Shown here piece after piece: positions 17,645-27,922 of a DNA stretch of 64,000 bases. Position 1 is the stretch's first letter, and each line of letters starts with the position of its first letter. Source of the stretch: Conexibacter sp. S30A1 (GTDB lineage Bacteria; Actinomycetota; Thermoleophilia; Solirubrobacterales; Solirubrobacteraceae); the NCBI RefSeq assembly GCF_023330665.1, contig NZ_CP097127.1, positions 372,001 through 436,000 of the forward strand, written 5' to 3'. The position numbers were made by a program, and so were the translations under genes. The notes under the pieces were generated by a model. The model saw only the letters and a list, made by a program, of their open reading frames with translations, searched no databases and had not been told where the DNA came from.

Positions 17645-18712
17645 TCAGACGTCGGCTGGCTCGCGCTCCGGATATAGGCCCACCCGCTCGAGCAGCCGCA
17701 CAAGCGCGGCCGCCAGTTCGAGTGGACGCTCAAGCGGCGTCATGTGGCCTGTGCGCTCGAGGATCAAAAGCTCGGCCAGATTGGGCAGCGCGGCTGCGAT
17801 CTGCCGTGCGTGCGCCGGCGGTGTGAGCCGGTCCTGCGCGCCGGCCACCACGAGCGTCGGCACGTCGAGTTGCTTGAGCGCGCCGCTCAGGTCCAGGTCG
17901 CGCATCGTCTGACCGGCGCCGGCCCGTAGCCGAGCCGGCATGCGCGCGACCATCGGCTCGATGAACGCCAGCTGAGCGGCGGACGCATCGGGGCCGAAGA
18001 GCAGGTGGCGGTTCAACGCGCGACTGACTGGGCTGGAGATGGGCAGCAGCGGCTGCTCGCCGGTGATGAGCGCTGCGAGCAGAGTCCGACGCGCCGTGTC
18101 GGGGATGACCGCTGGCAGGACGCTGGCCGTCGTCAGCAACCCTGAGACGCCGGTGCTGATCAGCGCAGCCGCGCGCATGTTCGCGCTTGCGCCGACCGTG
18201 CCCGCCCGGGCCACGAGCGCCATCGCGCCCATCGAGTGGCCCACCACGACCACATCGCGCCGCGCCGCGCAGCTTGCGGCCAAAACGGCGCCGAGATCCT
18301 CACCGTATCGTTCGATCCTCTGGTCTGACACGGCGTCAGCCGGGCTCGCGCCCTGGCCGCGCGGGTCGTAGGCAACCACCCGCAGCCCCCGCCGGATGAG
18401 CTCGCGCGTGAGCAGATCGAAGACCTGCAACTCCTCCGTCCAGCCTGGAATCAGCATCACCGTCGGCGCGGCGCCTGAGCCGAAGACCTCGGCGTGCAGT
18501 GCGACCCCATCGTCGGTGCGCACCGTGAGCGGTTCGCCCTCAAGCGGTGCGCTCAAGAGCGGCCAGAGGGGATCCTCGGTCAGAGCCTGCCGATGGCGGA
18601 GCTCAGCCGCAACGGCAGTGCCGGCACCGGCGGCCGCCACCAGGCCGGCACCGATCCCGAAGCCGCCGATGAGACCGCGCCGGTGCGCTTCACGCGGTCG
18701 TGACTTCTGCAT
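17645..18712 (-). CDS. alpha/beta-hydrolase fold protein
   Basis: A 355-residue protein. The N-terminus has a basic stretch then a hydrophobic segment (GLIGGFGIGAGLVAAAGAG, about residues 14-32), a signal sequence or membrane anchor with an RRG motif just before it. The hydrolase domain contains the oxyanion loop MLIPGWTEE, the nucleophile elbow VVVGHSMGAMAL, an acid in VVAGAQDRLTPP and the catalytic His in ERTGHMTPLERP. It therefore has a complete Ser-Asp-His triad of the peroxidase/epoxide-hydrolase-like group. The substrate is unknown. It is divergent from tkt with a 72-bp shared upstream region. Confidence 0.85.
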   Translation of the reverse strand: MQKSRPREAHRRGLIGGFGIGAGLVAAAGAGTAVAAELRHRQALTEDPLWPLLSAPLEGEPLTVRTDDGVALHAEVFGSGAAPTVMLIPGWTEELQVFDLLTRELIRRGLRVVAYDPRGQGASPADAVSDQRIERYGEDLGAVLAASCAARRDVVVVGHSMGAMALVARAGTVGASANMRAAALISTGVSGLLTTASVLPAVIPDTARRTLLAALITGEQPLLPISSPVSRALNRHLLFGPDASAAQLAFIEPMVARMPARLRAGAGQTMRDLDLSGALKQLDVPTLVVAGAQDRLTPPAHARQIAAALPNLAELLILERTGHMTPLERPLELAAALVRLLERVGLYPEREPADV

Positions 18713-18784
18713 CCCGAGGACAGTTTATGCTGGACAGTTGAGTATGAACTGCAACAAAAGCCCATCGGATAGCGAGGTAGTGCT

Positions 18785-20818
18785 TTGACTGCAACCAACG
18801 ACGGCGTCTCGCTTGACGAACTCTGCATCGACACGATCCGCACGCTGTCGATGGATGCGGTCCAGAAGGCCAACTCGGGCCACCCGGGCACGCCGATGGC
18901 GCTGGCGCCCGTGGCCTACACGCTGTTCACGCGGGCGATGCGTCACAACCCCGCGGACCCGCAATGGCCAGACCGTGACCGCTTCGTGCTCTCCGCCGGT
19001 CACGCCTCGATGTTGCTTTACGCATCGCTCTACCTGACCGGCTACGACCTCTCGCTCGAGGACATCAAGAACTTCCGGCAACTGCACTCCAAGACCCCCG
19101 GTCATCCCGAGTACGGGGAGGTGCCGGGTGTCGAGGTGACGACCGGGCCACTCGGGCAGGGCATCAGCCACGCGGTCGGCTTCGCGCTGGCCGAGCGGAT
19201 GCTGGCCGAGCGCTTCAACCGCGATCAGCACGAGGTCGTCAACCACTTCACCTACGTGATCGCCTCCGAAGGCGACATGGAGGAGGGCATCAGCGGTGAG
19301 GCGAGCTCGCTCGCGGGCCACCTCGGGCTCGGCAAGCTCATCGTCTTCTTCGACCGCAACCACATCTCGATCGAGGGCGACACCGTGATCGCCTTCACCG
19401 AGGACACGCCGCTGCGCTACGCCGCCTACGGCTGGGACGTGCAGGACATCGGTGAGGACGTATCGATCGCGCGGCTCGAGGAGGCGATCGCGACCGCTCA
19501 GGGCGTGACCGACAGGCCGAGCCTGATCATGATGCGCACGCACATCGCCTTCGGGGCACCGACCAAGCAGGACACCGCCGCAGCGCACGGCAGTCCGCTC
19601 GGCGAAGAGGAGATTCGGGCCGCCAAGCGCTTCTACAAGTTCCCCAGCGAGGAGCCGTTCTTCGTTCCGCCGCAGGCGCTTGAGCACGGTCGCCGGACGC
19701 TTGAGCGCGGCGCCGCCCAGCAGCACGAGTGGCGCGAGCGCTTCGAGCGCTACCGCGCCGACTTCCCCGATTCGGCCGCCGAATTCGAGCGGGTCGTGGC
19801 GCGCACGCGTCCCGCCGGCTGGGCCGATGATCTGCCCAGCTACCCAGCCAGTGACAAGGGCGAGGCGACGCGCAAGTCCTCTGAGCGCGTCATTCAGTGG
19901 GCCGCACAGAAGCTTCCCATGCTGGTCGGTGGCTCCGCGGACCTGGCGCCGAGCACGCTGACGCTGATCGATCAGGCGGGCAGCGTCGATCTGCACAGCT
20001 ACACCGGGCGCAACCTGCACTTCGGCATCCGCGAGCACGCGATGGGCGCCGTCGTCAACGGCCTGAACCTGCACTACCTGCGTGCCTACGGTGCGACCTT
20101 TTTGACCTTCAGCGACTACATGAAGGGCTCGATCAGGCTCGCGGCGCTGATGCGCCTGCCCTCGATCTTCGTCTTCACCCACGACTCGATCGGGCTTGGC
20201 GAGGACGGGCCTACCCACCAGCCGATCGAGCAGCTGGCGCACCTGCGCGCGACACCGAACCTCTCGGTGATTCGGCCCGCCGACGCCAACGAGACGGCCC
20301 TGGCGTGGCGTCACGCGATCGACTCCACAGACCATCCGGTGGCGCTGATCCTCTCGCGCCAGAGCATGCCGACGCTCGACCCCGCAAGGATCCCCGCCGA
20401 TGCTGTGGAGCGCGGCGCCTACGTGCTGGCGGACAAGCGCTCCGCGGAGGGCGGGCCGGACGTGATCCTGATCGCCACCGGCAGCGAGTTGCAGATAGCC
20501 GTGGCGGCCGCTGAGGTCCTTGAGCAGGAGGGCATCGCCGCCAGGGTTGTCAGCATGCCCTGTGAGGATCACTTCGCGGCTCAGGCTGCCGAGTACCGCG
20601 ACCAGGTGCTCCCGCCCGCGATCCGTGCGCGCGTCTCGGTCGAGGCCGCCGCGACGTTTGGCTGGCACCGCTGGGTGGGAGATAGAGGGGAGACGGTCGG
20701 CATGGAGGGCTTCGGCGCCTCGGCGCCCGCTGCCGAGCTCTACGCGCACTTCGGGATCACGGCAGAGGCCGTGGCCGCCGCCGCGCGGCGCTCGCTCGAG
20801 CGCGCGCGCAGCAACTGA
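18785..20818 (+). CDS. tkt: transketolase
   Basis: A 677-residue thiamine-diphosphate enzyme that moves two-carbon units between pentose- and triose/hexose-phosphates. Motifs in order: [17 protein letters not shown] near residue 24, [17 protein letters not shown], the ThDP-binding block [19 protein letters not shown] ending in [11 protein letters not shown], the pyrimidine-domain [13 protein letters not shown] and [11 protein letters not shown], and a C-terminal domain with [12 protein letters not shown]. Length is normal. The TTG at 18785 is the only start that keeps the N-terminal [12 protein letters not shown] helix. It heads a seven-gene run of central carbon genes. Confidence 0.95.
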   Translation: MTATNDGVSLDELCIDTIRTLSMDAVQKANSGHPGTPMALAPVAYTLFTRAMRHNPADPQWPDRDRFVLSAGHASMLLYASLYLTGYDLSLEDIKNFRQLHSKTPGHPEYGEVPGVEVTTGPLGQGISHAVGFALAERMLAERFNRDQHEVVNHFTYVIASEGDMEEGISGEASSLAGHLGLGKLIVFFDRNHISIEGDTVIAFTEDTPLRYAAYGWDVQDIGEDVSIARLEEAIATAQGVTDRPSLIMMRTHIAFGAPTKQDTAAAHGSPLGEEEIRAAKRFYKFPSEEPFFVPPQALEHGRRTLERGAAQQHEWRERFERYRADFPDSAAEFERVVARTRPAGWADDLPSYPASDKGEATRKSSERVIQWAAQKLPMLVGGSADLAPSTLTLIDQAGSVDLHSYTGRNLHFGIREHAMGAVVNGLNLHYLRAYGATFLTFSDYMKGSIRLAALMRLPSIFVFTHDSIGLGEDGPTHQPIEQLAHLRATPNLSVIRPADANETALAWRHAIDSTDHPVALILSRQSMPTLDPARIPADAVERGAYVLADKRSAEGGPDVILIATGSELQIAVAAAEVLEQEGIAARVVSMPCEDHFAAQAAEYRDQVLPPAIRARVSVEAAATFGWHRWVGDRGETVGMEGFGASAPAAELYAHFGITAEAVAAAARRSLERARSN

Positions 20819-20839
20819 ATACGACGAAAAGGACACGAG

Positions 20840-23587
20840 ATGAGCACGCTGGCCGATGTGAACCCGAAACTGAAGGCGCTCACCGAGGCGGGAGTGAGCG
20901 TCTGGCTTGACCAGCTCGGCCGCTCGCTGGTCCAGGGCGGTGAGCTCGCGCGCATGGTCGCGCAGGAGAGCCTGCGCGGCGTGACGTCAAACCCCTCGAT
21001 CTTCGAGAAGTCGATCCTCGGCACGGCCGACTACGACGAGGCGATCGCCGCCATGGCACGCGAATCCAAGTCAGCCCAGGAGATCTACGACACGCTTGCG
21101 GTGGCCGACGTGCAGGCCGCCTGTGACGTGCTCGCAAGCGTCCACCAGCAGAGCGGCGGCCGGGACGGGTTCGTCTCACTGGAGGTGGCGCCCGACCTCG
21201 CTCGCGACCCGGAGCGCACGCTGCACTCAGCCCGCACTTACTGGCACGCGGTGGGCCGGCCGAACGTGATGATCAAGATTCCCGGCACCGCTGAGGGGGT
21301 CCAGGCGATCGAGCAGGCGATCTACGAGGGCATCAACGTCAACGTCACGCTGCTGTTCGCCGTCGAGGCCTACGAGCAGATCGCCCGCGCCTACATTCGC
21401 GGCCTCGAGCGCCGGCACGCCGAGGGCAAGAGCCTGGACGTGAACTCGGTCGCCTCGTTCTTCGTCTCACGGGTGGACACGCTGGTCGACAAGCAGCTCG
21501 ACAAGCTCGGCGGATCCGACGCCGAGCGGCTCAAGGGCACCGCCGCGCTGGCCAACGCCCGTGCCGCCTACGCGCGCTTCCAGGAACTCTTCAGCGGGCC
21601 CGAGTGGGAGACGCTGGCCGAGGCGGGCGCCGCCTATCAGCGACCGCTCTGGGCCTCCACCGGCGTCAAGAACCCCGCCTACCCCGACACCCTCTACGTC
21701 GATCAGCTGATCGCTCCGCACACCGTCAACACGATGCCGCTGGCGACGCTCAACGCGGTCGCCGACCACGGCAGCGTGCCGGGCGCCACCGCGACAATCG
21801 ACGCGACACCCGCGCTGGCAGCGCTCGCCGCCGCCGGAATCGACATGGAGGCCGTCACCAAGCAGCTGCTCGAGGAGGGGATCAAGCTCTTCGAGGACGC
21901 GATGGCATCGCTGCTTGCGGGGATCGAGAAGACCCGCGCCGCGGTTGTCACCGGTCGGCCGCCGGCGATCGACGCGAGCCTGCCGCCGGACTTCGAGCAG
22001 GCGGAGGCGGCGCGCGTCGAGCAGGCCGTCAACGAGCAGGTCGCAAGGCGTGTATGGAAGCGTGACCAGGCCCTGTGGGGCGGCCCCGGCGTGCCCGAGA
22101 TCGAGAACCGGCTGGGCTGGCTGAACGTCACCGAGACGATGCTCGAGCACCTCCCGGACCTCGAGGCGCTCCGCGACGAGCTGCTCGCCGCCGGCTACAC
22201 CGACGCCGTCCTGCTCGGCATGGGCGGCTCGTCGCTCGGCCCGGAGGTGATCCGCCGCACGTTCGGCGAGCTCGCGGGCGGGCTGCGCCTGCAGGTGCTC
22301 GACTCCACCCACCCGGACGCGATCGCAGCCGTCGAAGCGTCGCTCGATCTCGCCAAGACGATCTTCATCGTCTCCTCCAAGTCGGGCGGCACGATCGAGA
22401 CCACCAGCCACTACGCCTACTTCAAGGCCAAGGCGAAGCCCGAGCAGTTCATCGTGGTCACCGACCCTGGCAGCCCGCTGGCTGCCAGGGCGGATGCGGA
22501 CCGGGTCAGAAAGACGTTTTTGAACCCCAGCGACATCGGCGGGCGCTACTCGGTGCTCTCCTACTTCGGTCTGGTGCCCGCGGCGCTCGCCGGGGTGCCG
22601 GTCGCGGAGCTGCTGCGCAGCGCCCAGGAGGGTGAGCAGAGCTGCTCGCACCTGAACGCCTCGGCGGATAACGCCGGGCTCTGGCTCGGTGCGACGATCG
22701 GCGAGCTCGCTCTGCGCGGTCGCGACAAGCTGACGTTCATCGTCAGCGAGCCGATCGACAGCTTCGGCCTCTGGGTCGAGCAGCTGGTCGCCGAGTCGAC
22801 CGGCAAGCAGGGCAAGGGGATCCTACCGGTCGCCGACGAGCCGCTCGGCGCCCCGGAGGTGTATGGCGATGACCGCGTGTTCGTCTACCTGCGCAACGGC
22901 GCAAGGCCCGACGCACGGCTTGACACGCTGGTCGACGCCCTGACCGAGGCCGGCCAGCCGACGCTCACGCTCACAACCTCCGGAGACGCCAGGGACCTTG
23001 GCCGGCAGTTCTTCATCTCCGAGTTCGCGGTCGCCGTGGCCGGCTGGGCGCTTGCGATCAACCCCTTTGACCAGCCCAATGTGCAGGAGGCAAAGGACAA
23101 CACCGGGAAGGTGCTGCAGTCCGGCGCGCTGCCGGCGATCGAGGCCGCCGACGACGCTGCCCTGAAGCAGCTGTTGGCGGTCGGGCCGCCGCACTACACG
23201 GCGATCCTCGGCTACCTGCCGACCGCCGGCCCGCACAGCTCAGGCATCGACGAGGCGGTGGCGGAGCTGCGCGAGACGATCCGTGCCGCGACCGGCATGG
23301 CCACGACCTGGGGCTACGGCCCGCGCTTCCAGCACTCGACCGGTCAGGAGCACCTCGGTGGCGCGCCCCACGGACGCTTCCTGCAGCTGGTCAACAGGCC
23401 CAGTGCGCAGCTCTCAATCCCGGGCGAGTCCTACGACTTCACGACCCTGATCGACGCCGCCTCAGCCGGGAACCTCACGACGCTGAGGGCGCACGGGCTG
23501 GCCGCCGAGCGGGTGGTGCTCGAGGGCGATGCGGCCGCGGCGATCCGGTCGCTGAGCACCAGGATCAAGGGGCTGCTCGAGCGATGA
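20840..23587 (+). CDS. tal-pgi: bifunctional transaldolase / glucose-6-phosphate isomerase
   Basis: A 915-residue fusion of two pentose-phosphate enzymes. The transaldolase half (about 1-370) has GVTSNPSIFEKSILG, the Schiff-base Lys in NVMIKIPGTAEGVQAI, and SVASFFVSRVDTLVD. The phosphoglucose isomerase half (about 400-915) has LGMGGSSLGPEVIRRTF, VSSKSGGTIETTSHYAYF and a C-terminal KDNTGKVLQSG region. It interconverts sedoheptulose-7-P/glyceraldehyde-3-P with erythrose-4-P/fructose-6-P, and fructose-6-P with glucose-6-P, so carbon can recycle into the zwf reaction encoded next. The ATG has a GAAAAGGA box 8 nt upstream. Its stop overlaps zwf. Confidence 0.95.
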   Translation: MSTLADVNPKLKALTEAGVSVWLDQLGRSLVQGGELARMVAQESLRGVTSNPSIFEKSILGTADYDEAIAAMARESKSAQEIYDTLAVADVQAACDVLASVHQQSGGRDGFVSLEVAPDLARDPERTLHSARTYWHAVGRPNVMIKIPGTAEGVQAIEQAIYEGINVNVTLLFAVEAYEQIARAYIRGLERRHAEGKSLDVNSVASFFVSRVDTLVDKQLDKLGGSDAERLKGTAALANARAAYARFQELFSGPEWETLAEAGAAYQRPLWASTGVKNPAYPDTLYVDQLIAPHTVNTMPLATLNAVADHGSVPGATATIDATPALAALAAAGIDMEAVTKQLLEEGIKLFEDAMASLLAGIEKTRAAVVTGRPPAIDASLPPDFEQAEAARVEQAVNEQVARRVWKRDQALWGGPGVPEIENRLGWLNVTETMLEHLPDLEALRDELLAAGYTDAVLLGMGGSSLGPEVIRRTFGELAGGLRLQVLDSTHPDAIAAVEASLDLAKTIFIVSSKSGGTIETTSHYAYFKAKAKPEQFIVVTDPGSPLAARADADRVRKTFLNPSDIGGRYSVLSYFGLVPAALAGVPVAELLRSAQEGEQSCSHLNASADNAGLWLGATIGELALRGRDKLTFIVSEPIDSFGLWVEQLVAESTGKQGKGILPVADEPLGAPEVYGDDRVFVYLRNGARPDARLDTLVDALTEAGQPTLTLTTSGDARDLGRQFFISEFAVAVAGWALAINPFDQPNVQEAKDNTGKVLQSGALPAIEAADDAALKQLLAVGPPHYTAILGYLPTAGPHSSGIDEAVAELRETIRAATGMATTWGYGPRFQHSTGQEHLGGAPHGRFLQLVNRPSAQLSIPGESYDFTTLIDAASAGNLTTLRAHGLAAERVVLEGDAAAAIRSLSTRIKGLLER

Positions 23588-25125
23588 GCGTGGCCGAGTC
23601 CGAGCCCGTCGAGGCCGAGAACCCGCTCGTGGCCGGGCTCGAGCGCCAGCCGGTGCGCTCCACGGCGATGGTGATCTTCGGGGCGGTTGGGGATCTGGCG
23701 AGCCGCAAGCTGCTTCCCGGTATCTACAACCTCGCGCACGAGGGTGCCCTGCCGGAGCGGATCGCGCTGATCGGCGTATCGCGCGGCAAGCTGAGCGACG
23801 AGGACTTCCGTGCCAGTGCCCGTGAGGCGATCGAACGCTTCAGCCGCCGTCGGCCGGACCCGGACGTGCTCGCCGGGCTGCTCGAGAACTTCCGCTACGT
23901 GCAGGGCGCCTTTGACGACGACACGCTGTATGCGCGGCTGGCGGAGACGCTGACGGGACTGGATCAGAGCTTGGGGACGCAGCTGAACCGCATCTTCTAC
24001 CTTTCCACCGCGCCCGAGTTCTTTCCGACGATCACCGGCCGGCTTGGCGCTCAGGGCCTGAGCAGCTCCGAGGACGCCGAGGTGCGCGTGGTGATCGAGA
24101 AGCCGATCGGCTACGACCTGGCCTCGGCGCGTGCCCAGACCGAGTCCGTGCACCAGTACTTCGAAGAGTCACAGGTCTTTCGCATCGACCACTACCTGGG
24201 CAAGGAGACCGTCCAGAACCTGATGGCGCTGCGCTTCGCCAACGCCCTGTTTGAGCCGGTCTGGAACCGCAACTTCATCGACAATGTGCAGATCACGGCC
24301 GCCGAGGACATCGGTATCGGTACGCGCGCCGGCTACTACGAGGGCGCCGGGGCGCTGCGCGACCTGGTTCAGAACCACATGCTGCAGCTGCTCGCGCTGC
24401 TGGCGATGGAGCCGCCCACGGAGTTTGAGGCAAACCGCCTGCGCGACGAGAAGGTCAAGGTGCTCGAGGCGATCGCGCCACCGGCGCTCGATGAGGTGGC
24501 GGCGATGGCGGTCCGGGCACAGTACGGCCCTGGCGTCGTTTCCGGCGCGGAGGCCGCCGGCTACCGCGACGAGCCGGGCGTGGCCGCCGACTCGCGCACC
24601 GAGACCTACGCGGCGCTGCGGCTTTACATCAACAACTGGCGCTGGGCTGGGGTGCCGTTCTACCTGCGCACCGGCAAGCGCCTGGCGCGCAAGCTGACCG
24701 AGATCGCGGTCACGCTTAGGCCGGTCCCACACAGCGCCTTCCAGGGCCCGGACTCAGGCGGCGTGCAGCCCAACCAGGTGATCCTCACGCTGCAGCCGGA
24801 CGAGGCGGTATCGGTGTCGTTGGGCGCCAAGGTGCCCGGGACCAAGATGCAGATCCGACCGGTGAACATGGAGTTCCATTACGGCACCTCGTTCCTGTCC
24901 GAGTCGCCGGAGGCTTACGAGCGGCTGATCCTCGATGTGATGCGCGGCGACGCGACGCTGTTCACGCGCGCCGATGAGGTCGAGGCGCTGTGGCGCATCA
25001 TCGACCCGATCCTCGCCGCCTGGGAGCTTGACACCGACACGCCGATCCCCCAGTACGCGGCCGGGTCGGCCGGACCTGTGCAGGCGGTCGAGCTGCTTGA
25101 CGGACGCGCGTGGCGGCGTCTGTGA
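23584..25125 (+). CDS. zwf: glucose-6-phosphate dehydrogenase
   Basis: The 513-residue enzyme oxidises glucose-6-phosphate to 6-phosphogluconolactone with NADP+. It has the dinucleotide fold [19 protein letters not shown] near residue 31, the substrate-binding signature [14 protein letters not shown], and the beta+alpha domain stretches [17 protein letters not shown] and [16 protein letters not shown]. Length is typical of actinobacterial Zwf. The ATG overlaps the stop of tal-pgi by 4 nt. The OpcA gene that follows encodes its known assembly partner. Confidence 0.95.
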   Translation: MSVAESEPVEAENPLVAGLERQPVRSTAMVIFGAVGDLASRKLLPGIYNLAHEGALPERIALIGVSRGKLSDEDFRASAREAIERFSRRRPDPDVLAGLLENFRYVQGAFDDDTLYARLAETLTGLDQSLGTQLNRIFYLSTAPEFFPTITGRLGAQGLSSSEDAEVRVVIEKPIGYDLASARAQTESVHQYFEESQVFRIDHYLGKETVQNLMALRFANALFEPVWNRNFIDNVQITAAEDIGIGTRAGYYEGAGALRDLVQNHMLQLLALLAMEPPTEFEANRLRDEKVKVLEAIAPPALDEVAAMAVRAQYGPGVVSGAEAAGYRDEPGVAADSRTETYAALRLYINNWRWAGVPFYLRTGKRLARKLTEIAVTLRPVPHSAFQGPDSGGVQPNQVILTLQPDEAVSVSLGAKVPGTKMQIRPVNMEFHYGTSFLSESPEAYERLILDVMRGDATLFTRADEVEALWRIIDPILAAWELDTDTPIPQYAAGSAGPVQAVELLDGRAWRRL

Positions 25126-25179
25126 GCGTGTCTGTGTGTGCCTTCCGGTCGGCCGCCGAAGCAGCGGCGAGGCGGCCCG

Positions 25180-26250
25180 ATGAGTGAGGCTCGCTGGGCT
25201 GAGCGGGACACCACGCCTGAGCGGATCGAGGCGGCCCTGCGCGAGCTGCTGCGCGAACGCCACGCCGAAAACGAGGCGCTTGTGCCAGCAAGGGTGCTCA
25301 ACCTGATCGTGGTGGCCGAGCGGGAGTGGCGCGGTGAGGTTGTCAACAGGCTCGAACGGGTGGGGAGCTACCACCCGTCGCGCACGATTCTCTGCACGGT
25401 TGAGGATGAGCGGCGGACGATCGACGGCTACGCCACGGTCAGCGGCGACGTCGCCGACGAGGGCGGTGTGGGCGTTTTGCGAGAGTCGGTCGAGATCGCG
25501 CTCGGCGCCGTGCACACGGGCCGGATGGACACGATCATCGACCCGATCCTGATCCCCGAGCTGCCGACCGTGATCTGGTCGCCGCACTGCCGCGATGATG
25601 CCGTCGAGGCGCTGCTGCCGCTCGCCGACGTGATCCTGATCGACACCGACGATCCTGTCTACTTCGACGGCCCCGGCGCGGCGCTGTCAAGGGCCGCGGA
25701 GCTCCTGGACTCACACGTGGACGTCGTCGATCTGGCGTGGCTGCGGACGATCGCCTGGCGCGAGCGCCTCGCGGGGAGCTTCTCCGACCCCGCCCGTGCC
25801 GGTCTGCTTGATGGGCTGCGGCGGATCTATGTGCGTCACCACCCCGGGTCGATCGTCTCGGCGCTGCTTTTGACCGGGTGGCTGGCCTCGCGGCTGGGCT
25901 GGAGCGCCAGCGCGCTTGAGCCCACCGCCGGGGGCGCCCGCAGCGCAGTGGCAGTCCGGACCGGTGGTGGGCCCTCGGTCGCGATCGAGTTCAGCCCGGT
26001 CAAGCAGGCGATCCGAGGCCTTGCGGGCGTGACCGTGAGCGGCAGCTCCGGCTTCTCGCTGGCGTTCGAGCGAGCGGCAGGCGGGTTGGTCGCACGCGAG
26101 CAGCGCGCCGGTTCAAAGCCCCGCCAGTGGCAGCTGTTCGGTGCCTCACGCGGCGAGGCAGGGATCCTCGGGGAGGGCGTCAGGCAGGCGCTGATCCGGG
26201 ATCATATCTACGGTCCCGCCCTACAAGCAGCGAGGAGCTTCAGCCAATGA
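25180..26250 (+). CDS. opcA: glucose-6-phosphate dehydrogenase assembly protein OpcA
   Basis: The 356-residue protein matches OpcA, an accessory factor of actinobacterial and cyanobacterial Zwf that promotes activity and redox control. Recognisable parts are RVLNLIVVAEREWRGEVVNR near the N-terminus, HPSRTILCTVEDERRTIDG, and PELPTVIWSPHCRDDAVEAL. A C-terminal domain follows, with SAVAVRTGGGPSVAIEFSPV. The frame opens at 25138, but ATG 25180 has AGGCGG 5-6 nt upstream and gives the family N-terminus. Its stop overlaps the pgl ATG (ATGA). Confidence 0.92.
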   Translation: MSEARWAERDTTPERIEAALRELLRERHAENEALVPARVLNLIVVAEREWRGEVVNRLERVGSYHPSRTILCTVEDERRTIDGYATVSGDVADEGGVGVLRESVEIALGAVHTGRMDTIIDPILIPELPTVIWSPHCRDDAVEALLPLADVILIDTDDPVYFDGPGAALSRAAELLDSHVDVVDLAWLRTIAWRERLAGSFSDPARAGLLDGLRRIYVRHHPGSIVSALLLTGWLASRLGWSASALEPTAGGARSAVAVRTGGGPSVAIEFSPVKQAIRGLAGVTVSGSSGFSLAFERAAGGLVAREQRAGSKPRQWQLFGASRGEAGILGEGVRQALIRDHIYGPALQAARSFSQ

Positions 26251-26957
26251 GCATCGATATTCGGGTCCTCGACGACCCTGGACAGGCCTGCGCCGACGCG
26301 CTCAGCGCCGCCGCGGCGACCGGTGAGAACGTGGTGTTGACCGGTGGTTCATCACCGCGGCACGCCTACGCGCTGGCGGCAGGCCAGCGCGCGGGCGACT
26401 GGCAAGGGGCGAGGCTGTGGTTCTCAGATGACCGCTGTGTCGGACCCGAGGACGACCGTTCCAACTTCAAGATGGTCAAGCAGTCACTGCTTGACCCGCT
26501 TGCAGCAGCCGGTGTGGAGGTCGAGTTCTGCCGCCGCATACTCGGCGAGCGCGGTCATGAGGAGGCGGCGCTCGAGTACGAGCGGGAGCTCGAGCACGTC
26601 GGTGGTGGCCCCGGCGCGATTCGCTTTGAGCTGGTGCTGCTCGGGGTCGGCTCAGACGGCCACATCTGCTCGATGTTCCCGGGCCAGGAGTCGCTGAACG
26701 AGCGGGCGCGCTTCGCGGTCGGGGTGCCGGAGGCGGGTCTCGAGCCGTTCGTGCCGCGCGTGACACTCACCTTCGCCGCGCTCAGCCACGCCAAGCGGGT
26801 GATCGTGCTTGCGATGGGCCAGGAGAAAGCCGACCCGATCGCCGCCGCCTTCGCGCCGGACGCGCCGCACACGCCTCAGGTGCCGGCCTCGCTGTTGGCA
26901 GAGCACGTCGAGGACATCGTCGTGCTGCTCGACGATGCGGCGGCTGCGCGCCTATGA
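26247..26957 (+). CDS. pgl: 6-phosphogluconolactonase
   Basis: The 236-residue protein hydrolyses 6-phosphogluconolactone to 6-phosphogluconate, the step after Zwf. It shows the DevB/Pgl pattern: VVLTGGSSPRHAYALAA (phosphate-binding loop), LWFSDDRCVGPEDDRSNFKM, and LVLLGVGSDGHICSMFPG with the catalytic-region GxGxDGH. The true start is ATG 26247, within the opcA stop (ATGA). Its own stop overlaps glk. No 6-phosphogluconate dehydrogenase gene is seen in the window. Confidence 0.93.
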   Translation: MSIDIRVLDDPGQACADALSAAAATGENVVLTGGSSPRHAYALAAGQRAGDWQGARLWFSDDRCVGPEDDRSNFKMVKQSLLDPLAAAGVEVEFCRRILGERGHEEAALEYERELEHVGGGPGAIRFELVLLGVGSDGHICSMFPGQESLNERARFAVGVPEAGLEPFVPRVTLTFAALSHAKRVIVLAMGQEKADPIAAAFAPDAPHTPQVPASLLAEHVEDIVVLLDDAAAARL

Positions 26958-27922
26958 CGAATGTGGTGGGGGTGGACGTCGGCGGCACCAAGGTCGCCGC
27001 CACGCTGCTCGGCGCGGGTGGGATGGGCGAGCATCATCAGCAGCCGACGGCGCTCTCGAGTGCCGAGGCGCTGATCGACCAGCTCGTGGCGATCGTCGGA
27101 GAGGCGGCCGGTGGAGGCGGATGCCGCGCGGTCGGCATCGGCGTGCCGTCGATCGTGCGCTTCCAGACCGGGGAGATCGCCGCGTCAACGAACATCCCGC
27201 TCGCCGGCGTGCCACTGCGTCACGTGCTCGGCGAGCGGCTCGGGGTCCCCGTCTACGTCGATAACGACGCAACCGTCGCGGCCCTGGCCGAGGCTTACGA
27301 CGAGCGCATGGAGCTCGTTGCCCGGAACCTCGTGATGATCACGGTCGGCACCGGGATCGGTGGCGGTGTGGTGATCGATGGGCACATCTTCCGGGGTGGC
27401 AGCGGCGGCGCCGGTGAGCTCGGCATGACGCTGATCGGGCTGGCCTGCAAGCCCGAGATGCAGGCCCCCTCGGCTAACTTCCCGCAGCCCGGCTCGCTCG
27501 AGTCGCTCGCCTCAGGTACGGCGCTTGACCATCTCGCCCAGGCTGCCGCTCGCGAGCGTCCGGACTCGGCGCTCGGGCGCCTTGCCGCCGGCGGACGCCA
27601 GGTGCTCGGTGCGGACGCGGTGGCGGCGGCGCGTACCGGCGACGAGCCCGCAGCGGCGGCCGTCAGACGCTGGGCGCACGCCCTGGGTGTCGGGATCGCC
27701 AACGCGATCAACACCTTTGACCCTGATGAGGTGGTGATCGGCGGCGGCGGGGCAGCCGCCGGCGAGCTGCTGCTCAAAACCGCAGCTGGCTTTGCCGACG
27801 GCTACGTGCACCCCGGCCTGCGGGGCCGTGCCAGCGTGCGTCTGGCGCGTTGGGGGGCCACCGCAGGCGTGCTGGGCGCGGCGCTTTTGGCCCAACACGA
27901 GCTGGAGCACGAGACGACATGA
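26954..27922 (+). CDS. glk: ROK-family glucokinase, zinc motif missing
   Basis: The 322-residue protein has the ROK ATP-binding DVGGTKVAATLL near its N-terminus, the catalytic-region VPVYVDNDATVAALAE, and the sugar-binding MITVGTGIGGGVVIDG. It should phosphorylate glucose to glucose-6-phosphate and so feed zwf. The usual ROK segment GExGHxxxxxxGxxCxCGxxGCxE is altered: here it reads GELGMTLIGLACKPEMQ then SLESLASG, with the His replaced by Met and only one Cys left. Structural zinc is therefore probably not bound. Some phosphate-donor variants exist in actinobacteria, so ATP versus polyphosphate use is open. Overlaps both neighbours by 4 nt. Confidence 0.85.
   Translation: MTNVVGVDVGGTKVAATLLGAGGMGEHHQQPTALSSAEALIDQLVAIVGEAAGGGGCRAVGIGVPSIVRFQTGEIAASTNIPLAGVPLRHVLGERLGVPVYVDNDATVAALAEAYDERMELVARNLVMITVGTGIGGGVVIDGHIFRGGSGGAGELGMTLIGLACKPEMQAPSANFPQPGSLESLASGTALDHLAQAAARERPDSALGRLAAGGRQVLGADAVAAARTGDEPAAAAVRRWAHALGVGIANAINTFDPDEVVIGGGGAAAGELLLKTAAGFADGYVHPGLRGRASVRLARWGATAGVLGAALLAQHELEHETT

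Noticed and set aside
18725-20836. A 703-residue open frame on the minus strand opposite tkt
   Set aside because: It is an antisense shadow of the transketolase gene; the + frame has full family motifs.
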